NCBI GenBank assembly: GCA_021816455.1
Contig: JAKAXU010000011.1
Span: 1-64,000 of the forward strand
Origin: Acidobacteriota bacterium
Lineage (GTDB): Bacteria; Acidobacteriota; Terriglobia; Terriglobales; Acidobacteriaceae
Length of the DNA: 64,000 nucleotides
Reading direction: 5' to 3'
Shown here: positions 43,725 through 53,218 of the stretch, piece after piece
Numbering within the stretch: the first letter of the stretch is position 1
Layout of the letters: the number at the start of each line of letters is the position of its first letter
Notes under the pieces: generated by a model
Databases searched by the model: none
Told to the model about the DNA's origin: nothing
The model's input: only the letters and a program-made list of their open reading frames with translations
Made by a program: the position numbers and the translations under genes

Positions 43725-43952
43725 GCGTATCCGAAGCGCGTGCGGTTGAGAAAACTGGGCGCTGGCAAAGCCATTTCGATTGTAGCAGCGCAGGTCGACC
43801 GGTTTTGGAGAGGAGAAAGGGAGTACAGGCCGATATGTCCCCAAACGAGGGCTGGTGCGTCTACCATGAAGAAAGAGCGAATTTGCTGAGCATCGCTGTG
43901 GGACGAATGTGGGAGTCAAGACCGCATGACTGCGGAAGGACAGGTCGCAGGG

Positions 43953-44996
43953 ATGCGGCGGAAAATGTGGATTGTGACGGCCCTGGCGTTGGCGACAACG
44001 ATGGGAACGGTCGCGTTGGCTGCGGAGACTGCAAATGAGCAGGTGCCCGTGGCGTCCGCCTCCGCGGTGACTGCGCAGGCGGCGCAGGCCGGATCAATCA
44101 CCGGCGTGGTGATGGGCAGCGACGATTCGGTATACCAGGGTGCGGTGGTCATGCTGGAGCCGTTGAAGCGCAGCGCGACGACCAATGAAATGGGCAGCTT
44201 CAAATTCGACGCAGTTCCTGCCGGTCATTACACGCTGACGATCACCGCTCCTGGATTCAAGACAGCGCACCAGGCGGTGACGCTGAGCGTAGGCGAGCCG
44301 CTGGCGCTGCCCGGCATCCTGCTGGAAATTGCCGAGGAAACGACGCAGGTGCTGGTGACGCCGGATGAGCGGGAGATTGCAACGGAAGAGGTCCATGCGG
44401 AAGAGCATCAGCGGGTATTTGGGGTGATTCCGAATTTTTATGTGGTCTATGACAGGAATGCTCCTCCGCTGACGACGCGAGAAAAGTACGATTTGGCGTG
44501 GAAGTCCATTATTGATCCGTTCGACTTTATCGGCACGGGAGCGGTTGCGGGGGTCCAGCAGGCGACCAATACCTTCAGCGGATATGGGCAGGGTGCTGTG
44601 GGCTATGCGGATCGTTTTGGTGCGGACCTGGGGGACAACGTGATAGGGACGTTCCTGGGTGGCGCGGTCTTTCCCTCGATGTTTCACCAGGATCCGCGAT
44701 ATCTGGTGCTAGGCTCGGGGACGATCCGCCACCGGATTCTGTATGCACTGGCCAATGCGGTGATCTGCCGCGGAGATAACGGGAAGTGGCAGTTCAACTA
44801 CTCCGGCGTTCTGGGCAGTCTGGCTGCGGCGGGCATCTCGAACTTCTACTACCCGGCGGTCAATCGCGACGGAGCTTCGCTCACCTTCGAGAATTTTGGA
44901 ATTGGCCTGGGAGCAAGCGCGGTCACCAACATCTTCCAGGAGTTTTTAGTGCGCAAACTCACCCCGCACGCACATCCGCAGACAGATACGCCGTAG
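43953..44996 (+). CDS. Carboxypeptidase-regulatory-like domain protein, exported
   Basis: Signal-like N-terminus, GSITGVVMGSDDSVYQGAVVMLEPLKRSATTNEMGSFKFDAVPAGHYTLTITAPGFK, then an uncharacterised C-terminal region. Confidence 0.75.
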   Translation: MRRKMWIVTALALATTMGTVALAAETANEQVPVASASAVTAQAAQAGSITGVVMGSDDSVYQGAVVMLEPLKRSATTNEMGSFKFDAVPAGHYTLTITAPGFKTAHQAVTLSVGEPLALPGILLEIAEETTQVLVTPDEREIATEEVHAEEHQRVFGVIPNFYVVYDRNAPPLTTREKYDLAWKSIIDPFDFIGTGAVAGVQQATNTFSGYGQGAVGYADRFGADLGDNVIGTFLGGAVFPSMFHQDPRYLVLGSGTIRHRILYALANAVICRGDNGKWQFNYSGVLGSLAAAGISNFYYPAVNRDGASLTFENFGIGLGASAVTNIFQEFLVRKLTPHAHPQTDTP

Positions 44997-45099
44997 AGGT
45001 ATTGGGCTTCGATCAGCACCGATAACTCAAGGTCGGCCCGGAGTCCTCTGCGATCCGCGGGCCAGCCGTAGAGTACTGCAACTCATTCTGTGGAAGAAC

Positions 45100-45171
45100 G
45101 ACAAGCTGCAGAGGCGGTTCATGAAGCCGCATCGGGTTGGATCGGAGTCGGAGCGGGTGGAGGATGACTGA
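45100..45171 (+). pseudogene. Decayed 3'-terminal fragment of an RND efflux pump gene
   Basis: DKLQRRFMKPHRVGSESERVEDD* versus DKLQWRFMKLHRIGAELEQVAGD* at the end of ORF 6416..9559; about 60/72 nt identical by eye, no gaps, same stop position. Confidence 0.75.
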
Positions 45172-45207
45172 GTTTTTCCGGGTCAGCAGCGACGATTCCA
45201 CAGATTC

Positions 45208-46365
45208 TTAAGTAGATTTCGCCTGCCGGAATCGGATCCACGCCTGCTCGATGTAGCTGTCAGTCATGCCAGCGATGTAATCGGCGACGGCGCGTGGAGC
45301 GCCCTCGTGGCTGGCGCGCGCGACGTGATCGGCGGGAAGGCGGGAAGGGTCGTCAACCCAGTATGCAAAGAGGGTGGAGATGATTTCGACGCCGCGGCTG
45401 TGCTCTGTTTCCAGCTCCGGGGACTCGTACAGCTCGCGATACAGAAAGGTGCGCAGGGCTTGGCGATCGGATTCTCCGGAGTTGCTGAAGGCGGCAAGGC
45501 GCGTGCGTGCGGCGCGGACGTCAGCGAGCGAGCGAATTCGGTTGGCAGCAACACGACGGGATAGCTCGAGCATGAGGTCGGTGACGAGACGATTCAGAAT
45601 AGTCTTGAGCGCGTCGTTGCGCAGCAGCCGCTCGGCGGCAGAGGGATGTTTGCGCTCCGCCTCGCAGAAGGCGCGATCGAGGCAGGGAAGCTCGCGACGC
45701 GCGTGATTGAGCTGAAGGATGCCCGCTTCAAGACCATCTTCGAGGTCGGCGGTGAGATAGGCGATCTCATCGGCGAGATCGATGAGTTGCGCTTCGATCG
45801 GCGGAAGCTGGTCGAGGAGATAGTCGGCAAGTTCAGGATGGTCGGCGAGGCTGTAATCGCGAGAGTGTTTGATGATACCTTCACGGACCGCGAGGGTGAG
45901 ATTGAGGCCGTGAAAACCGGCATGTCGCTGCTCAAAAACGGTGACGATACGAAGGGCGTGGAGGTTATGGTCGAAGCGCAGCCCGTGCGGAGTGAGTGCG
46001 GCGTCGAGGGCGCGTTCTCCGGCGTGGCCGAAGGGAGGGTGACCGATGTCGTGTACGAGGGCAAGAGCTTCGGCGAGGTGGGCGTTGAGGCCGAGCGCCG
46101 TGGCCATGGTGCGGGCGATCTGCGTAACCTCCAGGGTGTGAGTGAGGCGGCTGCGCGAGTGGTCGCTTTCTGTTTGGCTGCGGGTGAAGACTTGAGTTTT
46201 GCCGGCCAGGCGGCGAAAGGCGCGCGCGTGCAGAATCCTGCCGCAGTCGCGGACAAAGGGAGTGCGGTAGGGATGTGGTGCTTCTGTCGTTTCACGCCGG
46301 GCCAGCGGCTCGTTGTCCGAGTCATGGACGGCAATTTCGGGATCGAGTTGGATGTCGAGTTGCAT
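45208..46365 (-). CDS. Deoxyguanosinetriphosphate triphosphohydrolase-like HD protein
   Basis: PYRTPFVRDCGRILHARAFRRLAGKTQVF, RSRLTHTLEVTQIARTMA, LVHDIGHPPFGHAGERAL. Confidence 0.94.
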   Translation of the reverse strand: MQLDIQLDPEIAVHDSDNEPLARRETTEAPHPYRTPFVRDCGRILHARAFRRLAGKTQVFTRSQTESDHSRSRLTHTLEVTQIARTMATALGLNAHLAEALALVHDIGHPPFGHAGERALDAALTPHGLRFDHNLHALRIVTVFEQRHAGFHGLNLTLAVREGIIKHSRDYSLADHPELADYLLDQLPPIEAQLIDLADEIAYLTADLEDGLEAGILQLNHARRELPCLDRAFCEAERKHPSAAERLLRNDALKTILNRLVTDLMLELSRRVAANRIRSLADVRAARTRLAAFSNSGESDRQALRTFLYRELYESPELETEHSRGVEIISTLFAYWVDDPSRLPADHVARASHEGAPRAVADYIAGMTDSYIEQAWIRFRQAKST

Positions 46366-46667
46366 GGATGGAAGGGAGCGGCGGACAACGTGTAGACGGT
46401 GGAACCTGCAGAGGCGCGTGAGTCGGGCGCGTCGGCTGCTGAGTTGAGGGTAAATGGTTTTCGCCCGGGGATGAAGAGAGACGATAAGCCGAGTGGGGAT
46501 GGTGTGCATGGAAGCTGGCGTGAGCATTGGACACGCTCTCCAGTTAGGAGTATTCTTCATCGTTCTTGGACCGCTCTCCGGCGCGTGCTGCGAGTGGATG
46601 TAGACGATCTCCGCCGACCGGTTTGATCGGGACAGAAGCAGCACCATCTCTATGAAGGAGAATCCGT

Positions 46668-47654
46668 ATGCCATCGATACGAATCATCACCGCAGTGGCA
46701 ATTACCTCGGCGCTTCTCGTTCTTTCCGGTTGCGGGCGCCACTCGACTTCAGAGGTTTATTATCTTGTATCCGCAAATCTCTCTCTGCCGTACTGGAAGA
46801 CCGCGGCTGCGGGGTTCAATCAGGCAGCGGTTCACTATAATGTGACGGCTCGCGTCGTGGGTCCGGAGAGCTACGATCCTCAGGCGGAGCTTCAGGCGCT
46901 GCAGCAGGCGGTGGCCGCCAAGCCTGCGGGAATCCTGATCTCGGTGGCCGATGAGGCGCTGCTGAAGCCGGAAATCGACGAGGCGATCAACGGCGATATC
47001 CCTGTGATTACGATGGACTCGGATGCGCCGAGCAGTCATCGGCTGTTCTTTATCGGCACAAATAATCTGGCCGCCGGACAACTGGGTGCTGAGCGCGTGG
47101 TGGAGCGGCTTGGCGGACGGGGAAACGTGGTCTTTTTCACGATTACCGGTCAGCCGAATTTGGATGACCGCCTGAAGGGCTACAAGGATGTCTTCGAGCA
47201 GCACCCGGAGATCAAGATACTCGACGTGGTCAACATCAAAGGCGACTCGCGAAATGCCTTCGACAACGCGATGCAGTATCTAAGCCAGACGGGGCCGACG
47301 AAGGTGTCAGCGTTCATCTGCCTGGAGGCGTCGTCAGGCAAAGTCGTGGCTGATGCGGTACGACGCCAGCATGCCACTGACCGGGTGGTCATCGCCATGG
47401 ATGTGCAGCCGGATACACTGAGCGAGATCAAGGACGGGATCATCGATGCGACGATTGCGCAGAAACCCTACACGATGGCCTACGTGGGATTGCGTGAGCT
47501 GGATATGATCTATCACGACAAACCAGCGGAGTTTGCACGGGATTACAGCGTGGACGCCTTTGCGCAATATCCGGTATTCATCGATACAGGAGCTGCGCTG
47601 GTGGATAAGGTGAACGCAGACATGTATGCGAGGGACGCACAGGAGCACCAGTAG
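46668..47654 (+). CDS. Sugar-type ABC solute-binding lipoprotein (RbsB-like)
   Basis: Lipobox-like LVLSGCG, YYLVSANLSLPYWKTAAAGFNQAAVHYNV, ISVADEALLKPEIDEAINGDIPVITMDSDAP. Confidence 0.9.
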   Translation: MPSIRIITAVAITSALLVLSGCGRHSTSEVYYLVSANLSLPYWKTAAAGFNQAAVHYNVTARVVGPESYDPQAELQALQQAVAAKPAGILISVADEALLKPEIDEAINGDIPVITMDSDAPSSHRLFFIGTNNLAAGQLGAERVVERLGGRGNVVFFTITGQPNLDDRLKGYKDVFEQHPEIKILDVVNIKGDSRNAFDNAMQYLSQTGPTKVSAFICLEASSGKVVADAVRRQHATDRVVIAMDVQPDTLSEIKDGIIDATIAQKPYTMAYVGLRELDMIYHDKPAEFARDYSVDAFAQYPVFIDTGAALVDKVNADMYARDAQEHQ

Positions 47655-47663
47655 CGGAGCAGA

Positions 47664-47726
47664 CTGAACTGAGGTGCGCTGGCGTTCGGGCGCAGAGCCG
47701 GGCAAGCCCGGAGCACATGGGTTCAG
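47664..47726. terminator. Structured convergent intergenic region with nested inverted repeats
   Basis: CTGAAC(47664)...GTTCAG(47721) enclosing CCGGGC-AA-GCCCGG. Confidence 0.35.
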
Positions 47727-49915
47727 GGCTGCTTGTCGGCTCCGCCGATTACGCTGTCCTGTTTCGCCAGGCGTGTGCGCGCGCTCTCGAGCTTCTTTTG
47801 GACTTTGGCTACTTCGGTGGCATCGACATCGGCGGGAGCGGATTTGCTGAACTCCTGGAGGGAAATCTCCCACTGCGAGGCGGCGAGGCGAATCCTTCCG
47901 GTCTTCTCATAGAGGTCTCCGAGGTGATCGTGTACGGTCGGGTCGGTCGAGGTGCGCTCGACGGCCTGGCGCAGATACTCTTCGGCCGGTTCGTAGTCCC
48001 CGAGCTTGAAGTAAACCCAGCCCAGGGAGTCTAGGTAGGCGCCATTCATCGGTTCCAGATCGACGGCCTTGCGGATGTACTTCAGCGCATCGGTATACCG
48101 GCTGGTCTTGTCGGCGAGCATGAAGCCGAGATTGTTCAGCGTGATGGCGTTGTTGGGATCGATGTCGAGCACTTTGCGAAAATCCTGCTCGGCCTGGTCG
48201 ATGTGTTTTTCCTGCTCGGCGATGGAGCCTTGCTGGAAGAGTACATTCGCCTTGTCTTCCTTTTTGGTGGCCAGGGAAGCAGCTTTTTCGAGAGCCTGTT
48301 CGGCTTCCTTCCAGTGGCGCTGGCGCGCTTCGATTTGAGATATCTGCAGATAGACATCGAGGTCTGCGCTGGTGCCGTTCAGCAGGCTGCGCGCGATGGA
48401 GATGCCTTCGTCGAGCTTGCCGGTGTCGCTGAGTTGCCAGGCGAGCAGAAGCTTCAGATCGCGATCGTTGGGATTGGCGGCGACGGCCTTGCGACAGACG
48501 GCGGTCGCTTCATCGAACATCTTGGCGTCGCGATAGGTATCCACCTGGCCCTGATAGCCGCGTTTGGCAAAGTCACCGCCCATGTCGATGAGCTTCTGAT
48601 AGGTGGCGATGGCCTCCGTGGTCTTGTTGTCCTCGTGGTAGACGGCTGCGAGGCGTTCGAGGAAGATGCTGCGGTTGGCTTTTTCATCCTGCGTGTAAGC
48701 GCCGTTGGCATGGCTGGTGACGTCGAGCATCTGCTTGTAGGCGGCGATGGATTCGTCGTAGCGTCCAAGCACGTCGAGCAGCAGCCCTTCGTTGTATCCA
48801 GCCTCGAGCGAGGTTGGATCCTTGGCCAGCGCGGCACGGGCTGTGGCGAGCGCGTCTGTGTACTTGCCCATGCGACGCTGAATCTCACAGATGCGGTTGA
48901 GAGTGTTGACGTCCTGAGGGTCGGCTTTCTGGAGGATCTGATATTGCTTGAGCGCGGCGTCGAGTTGGTTGTCAGCGAGCAAGGCCTGGGCCAGAGAACG
49001 TGTGATGCTGACGTTCTCGGGGTCCATCTCGGCGGCGCTCTGATAGGCCTGGACGGCTTTGGCGGGCTGTTTCAACTGCTCGTAGGTGGCTCCCAGGGCG
49101 AACTCCATCTGGGGCGAGCGTTGGTCCTCGGGAACCGAAGCCAGCAGGTCGGCTGAGCGCTGGAGATCGCCGTCCTGCGCGTAGAGCCGAGCCAGGCTCA
49201 TGACGACATCTTCGGACTCGGGTTCGAGAGAACGTGCGATCTGAAACTCGGATTCAGCTTTCGCGCTGTCATGTTTGACGCTGTACAACTGTCCGAGCAG
49301 AAGATGGTTTTCGACGTTGTTCGGCTCGAGGGCAACGATCTTCAGGTACTCGGCGATGGCCAGATCGACCATCTGGACGGTTGGCGCAATCTGGGAGGGC
49401 GAGTTAGTCTGCTGGCCAAGCGAACGCAGATAGATGCTTCCTAGCACTTTGTGAGCGTCGAGATTATCGGGGTCTTTCTTGACGATAGCCTTGGCGGTTT
49501 CGACGGCCTCGCGAATGCGACCGGTGCGGAAGTAGAGTTCCGCCAGTTGCGCTGCCAGTTCCGGCGACTGCGGATCGGCGTCGAGTGCCAGCTTGAATTC
49601 TTCCTCGGCGCGCGTTGCGTAGTCCTGTCGGCCGTAGTCGGTCGCCATTTGCTCATAGGTGTGCGCGAGGGCGGCGTGATAGTAGGCCGAGGCGCGATCG
49701 GGAAGCGTCGGCTGAGAAGTGGAGGCCGACGGCGCGGATGTCTTCGACGCTGTGGTAGCCAGAGCGGATGTCGGGGCAGCGGCCGACGCGGGAGCCGGAA
49801 CGGCGGAATGGCTCTGCGATTGCGCCATGGTGAGCAGCCCGGTCGTGGTCAACACGCCGAGTGCGAGAGCGCGCAGACTGCGCGAAATTTTGCTGCTGGC
49901 TTGATTCATTGGCAT
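47723..49915 (-). CDS. TPR-repeat protein, exported
   Basis: Many 34-residue TPR units (e.g. AITLNNLGFMLADKTSRYTDALKYIRKAVDLEPMNGAYLDSLGWVYFKLGDYEPAEEYLRQAVE). Confidence 0.93.
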   Translation of the reverse strand: MPMNQASSKISRSLRALALGVLTTTGLLTMAQSQSHSAVPAPASAAAPTSALATTASKTSAPSASTSQPTLPDRASAYYHAALAHTYEQMATDYGRQDYATRAEEEFKLALDADPQSPELAAQLAELYFRTGRIREAVETAKAIVKKDPDNLDAHKVLGSIYLRSLGQQTNSPSQIAPTVQMVDLAIAEYLKIVALEPNNVENHLLLGQLYSVKHDSAKAESEFQIARSLEPESEDVVMSLARLYAQDGDLQRSADLLASVPEDQRSPQMEFALGATYEQLKQPAKAVQAYQSAAEMDPENVSITRSLAQALLADNQLDAALKQYQILQKADPQDVNTLNRICEIQRRMGKYTDALATARAALAKDPTSLEAGYNEGLLLDVLGRYDESIAAYKQMLDVTSHANGAYTQDEKANRSIFLERLAAVYHEDNKTTEAIATYQKLIDMGGDFAKRGYQGQVDTYRDAKMFDEATAVCRKAVAANPNDRDLKLLLAWQLSDTGKLDEGISIARSLLNGTSADLDVYLQISQIEARQRHWKEAEQALEKAASLATKKEDKANVLFQQGSIAEQEKHIDQAEQDFRKVLDIDPNNAITLNNLGFMLADKTSRYTDALKYIRKAVDLEPMNGAYLDSLGWVYFKLGDYEPAEEYLRQAVERTSTDPTVHDHLGDLYEKTGRIRLAASQWEISLQEFSKSAPADVDATEVAKVQKKLESARTRLAKQDSVIGGADKQP

Positions 49916-50048
49916 CCCCAGGCGAGCCGTTTTTCCGGGTAGCGACCGCGCGGCGGCTACTATGCAGGAGGCACGGCGCGCCTCATCCTCTATTATTGGA
50001 CGATTGTACCCTTCCGGAGTCTCATTGTCTGGACATCGGTCGCGAGTT

Positions 50049-51728
50049 TCAGTGTCGAAAATGGCGTAAACCAGTGAAGACCATCGCGACGCCGAGCCGA
50101 TCAGCGGCGGCAATGACCTCGGCGTCTCGCACGGATCCTCCGGGTTGGATGATGGCGGTTGCGCCTGCCTGGACCACCACTTCCAGTCCGTCGGGGAATG
50201 GGAAGAAGGCATCGGAGGCGGCGACGCAGCCGGTCAGCGGCAGCACGGCCTTCATTGCGCCGAAGCGCGCCGCATCGACCCGACTCATCTGTCCGGCGCC
50301 GACTCCGATGGTCTGTCCGTTGCGCGCGTAGACGATAGCGTTGGACTTGACGTGCTTGCAAACGCGCCAGGCGAAGAGCAGGGCGGTCGTCTCGTCGTCG
50401 GTGGGGATGCGTCGGGTGACGACCTTCAGATCCTCGGCGCGGACCTGGCCGGTGTCGGCGTCCTGGGCCAGCAGTCCGCCGGAGACCTGCCGAACAGCAA
50501 ATCCGGGGGCTGCCGGAGCGACGCGCAGCAGGCGCAGATTCTTCTTCGCTGCAAAGACGGCAAGGGCATCCGAGGTGAAATCGGGAGCTGCGATGGCTTC
50601 GGTGAAGAGCTTTGCGATCTCGGCCGCTGCTTCGGCGTCGACGGTTCGGTTGACGCCAATCACTCCGCCAAAGGCACTGACGGGATCGGTGGCGAGAGCT
50701 TTCTCGTAGGCTTCGCGGACCGACGAGCCGGTGGCAGCGCCGCAGGGGTTGGTGTGCTTGATGATGGCCACAGCAGGCTCGGGAAATTCCCTGGCAAGCG
50801 ACCAGCAGGCATCAAGGTCCACAAGATTGTTGAAGCTCAACTCCTTGCCTTGTAGCTGCTGGCCTCCGGCGACGCCGGTCATTGAGCCGTCTGCGTAGAG
50901 AGCTGCGCGCTGGTGCGGATTTTCCCCGTAGCGCAGCGGAAGGGCAAGCGGCATGTGAATGTGCAGCGCCTGGGGAAACGCGGTGGGGTCGGTTTGCACA
51001 AGGGAGTCGGCAGCACCTGCCTCGGGGATCCGCTCCAGCGTCGCGGCGATGGCGGAGTCATAGGCGGCGGTGGTGGCGAAGGCTTTCTTCGCCAGTGTCC
51101 AGCGCGTGGCCAGGCTGAGGCTACCATGGTTCCTGCGCAGTTCCTCGCCGAGCGATGCGTAATCGCCGATCTCGGTCACGATGGCCACGTCGCGAAAGTT
51201 CTTCGCCGCCGAGCGCACCATGGAAGGACCACCGATGTCGATGTTTTCGATCAGATGGCCGAAGCGAACCCCGGGCGTCTGTGCAGTTTTTTCGAAGGCG
51301 TAGAGGTTGACGACGACCAAATCTATCGGCTCGATGCCGTGCTCGCGGACGGCAGCCTCATGCTCTGCGTTTCCGCGAATGTAGAGCAGGCCGCCGTGAA
51401 CGCGGGGATGGAGCGTTTTGACGCGCCCGTCGAGCATCTCCGGGAATCCGGTCAGATCACTGATATCTTTGACGGCGAGACCGGCTTCGCGGAGCGCGCG
51501 CGCCGTGCCACCGGTGGAGATAAGCTCGACGTCGAGTTCGGCCAGCAGGCGTGCAAACTCGACGAGTCCGGATTTGTCGGTCACGCTGAGCAGCGCGCGG
51601 CGAATTGTACGTAGATCATGTTGGGGCGGATTCTGAGACGACGGAATCTGATGCAACCTGGCATCCTCCTGATTTTTGCGCAGAGCAGCGCGGTAGGTCG
51701 GCGAAAGCCGCCTCTCTTCAGGGTACAA
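50049..51728 (-). CDS. purH: Bifunctional AICAR formyltransferase/IMP cyclohydrolase
   Basis: [78 protein letters not shown]. Start codon uncertain. Confidence 0.97.
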   Translation of the reverse strand: MYPEERRLSPTYRAALRKNQEDARLHQIPSSQNPPQHDLRTIRRALLSVTDKSGLVEFARLLAELDVELISTGGTARALREAGLAVKDISDLTGFPEMLDGRVKTLHPRVHGGLLYIRGNAEHEAAVREHGIEPIDLVVVNLYAFEKTAQTPGVRFGHLIENIDIGGPSMVRSAAKNFRDVAIVTEIGDYASLGEELRRNHGSLSLATRWTLAKKAFATTAAYDSAIAATLERIPEAGAADSLVQTDPTAFPQALHIHMPLALPLRYGENPHQRAALYADGSMTGVAGGQQLQGKELSFNNLVDLDACWSLAREFPEPAVAIIKHTNPCGAATGSSVREAYEKALATDPVSAFGGVIGVNRTVDAEAAAEIAKLFTEAIAAPDFTSDALAVFAAKKNLRLLRVAPAAPGFAVRQVSGGLLAQDADTGQVRAEDLKVVTRRIPTDDETTALLFAWRVCKHVKSNAIVYARNGQTIGVGAGQMSRVDAARFGAMKAVLPLTGCVAASDAFFPFPDGLEVVVQAGATAIIQPGGSVRDAEVIAAADRLGVAMVFTGLRHFRH

Positions 51729-51795
51729 CCTGAGCGCAGCCCAAATGCGAAGGGCGCACTTTGCCAGTTCACGCCCGGCCCACTACAGTGGAGAT

Positions 51796-52677
51796 ATGGA
51801 CGGGGACTCCAGCGAACATATTCATCCGAGACAGTCGGCCGAGATTTTGCCTCCGGAAGAGCGGAGCTTGGAAGACCGCCTGCCGCCGCACCAGAAGGAG
51901 CAGTTGCGCGCCGTGCGCGCGCGGGAGTTTCGGGGTGGGCGCGGAGTGCGTTCGTGGGCGTGGGCACCAGCCACTTATCTGCTGGTGGGCTTGAACTCGC
52001 TAGTTTTTCTGGCAATGTTGGTCGCGCATGTGAGCTTCGTCAGTCCTACGGCTGCCCAACTGATGCACTGGGGTGCGAACAATCCGCAGGCCGTGCTGGT
52101 CGATGGGCAGTGGTGGCGGATTGTGACGGCGATGTTTGTCCACGTCGGCATCTGGCATCTGGCTTCGAATATGTGGTGTCTGTGGAATCTGGGTTTACTG
52201 GGTGAGCCGCTGCTGGGACCGTGGGGCGTCTTCTGCGCTTATCTTCTCTCGGGAGCGGCGGGGAATCTGCTTTCGATGGGCGTGAGTCAGGCGTTTCACA
52301 GTCTGGATTCGGTTGGCGTGGGCGCATCGGGAGCGGTCTTTGGCCTGGCAGGCGTGCTGATTATTCTGCTCAAGTCGCCACGGCTGCCGATGCCGCCGCG
52401 GGAGTTGGCCAGTCTGCGTCGCTACGTGATCTACTTTGCGGCGATTAACTTCGTGATCGGCTTCGGCTCGATGGTGGTGCCGGTCGGTGTGCGCATCGAC
52501 AACATGGCCCACCTGGGAGGGTTTTTGGGAGGGATACTCTTTGCGTTGCCGCTGGTGCCGCAGCTTGGCTCGCCGCGGCCGCAGTTTCTGGCGCGTCGGC
52601 GCTTCGCTGTGGCCATGGTTTGCGGGGTGCTGGTTCTCTTCGGGTTCTATCTCAGCACGGTTGGAATTGTGCGCTAG
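51796..52677 (+). CDS. Rhomboid-family intramembrane serine protease
   Basis: WWRIVTAMFVHVGIWHLASNMWCLWNLG, GVGASGAVFGLAGVL, NMAHLGGFLGG. Confidence 0.95.
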   Translation: MDGDSSEHIHPRQSAEILPPEERSLEDRLPPHQKEQLRAVRAREFRGGRGVRSWAWAPATYLLVGLNSLVFLAMLVAHVSFVSPTAAQLMHWGANNPQAVLVDGQWWRIVTAMFVHVGIWHLASNMWCLWNLGLLGEPLLGPWGVFCAYLLSGAAGNLLSMGVSQAFHSLDSVGVGASGAVFGLAGVLIILLKSPRLPMPPRELASLRRYVIYFAAINFVIGFGSMVVPVGVRIDNMAHLGGFLGGILFALPLVPQLGSPRPQFLARRRFAVAMVCGVLVLFGFYLSTVGIVR

Positions 52678-52687
52678 TGCAGGCCGG

Positions 52688-53035
52688 TCAGCGCGACGCG
52701 GTCGAGGCGAACTTCTTCACCATCGCCAGCAGCAGTTTACGGTCGCTGTCCGTGAGGTTCATCGAATAGCGGCGAATCTGATTCATAAAACGCACTTCGT
52801 CCTCGTTCAGCTTGGGTGCAGAGAGAGATCGAGCGAGCTGACCATCGCTGAAGAACTGCGCGACGGGAATGTCCATGGCATCGGCGATCTTGGCCAGCGT
52901 ATCCAGCGAAGGGACCGTATGTCCGTTCTCAACACGCGACAGATAACAGCGCAGCAGCCCGGTTCGTTTTTCGATATCTCCCTGGGACATCCCCTTTTGC
53001 TGGCGAAATTCCCGAATTACAGTTCCAATCTGCAT
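52688..53035 (-). CDS. XRE-family HTH transcriptional regulator
   Basis: IGTVIREFRQQKGMSQGDIEKRTGLLRCYLSRVENGHTVPSLDTLAKIADAMDIPVAQFF. Confidence 0.93.
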   Translation of the reverse strand: MQIGTVIREFRQQKGMSQGDIEKRTGLLRCYLSRVENGHTVPSLDTLAKIADAMDIPVAQFFSDGQLARSLSAPKLNEDEVRFMNQIRRYSMNLTDSDRKLLLAMVKKFASTASR

Positions 53036-53063
53036 GGATTTTCCTCTGGGTCCCGCTCGAGAT

Positions 53064-53095
53064 ACACGTGAGAATCGAATCTTAGAGTCACGTGT
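53064..53095. promoter_or_regulatory. Perfect 8-bp inverted repeat ACACGTGA-N16-TCACGTGT upstream of the XRE regulator
   Basis: Read directly; 29-60 nt upstream of the start codon. Confidence 0.5.
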
Positions 53096-53218
53096 GTTGC
53101 ATTAAGAGTTAACATGCGGGGTGATCCAAGACAAGAAAAAATGCATGAAAATCCGAGACGGGAACCATGTCAGGCAGCGCAAAGGAGACTTCGAGCGGAG
53201 AAGTTGGAAGACAGTTGT

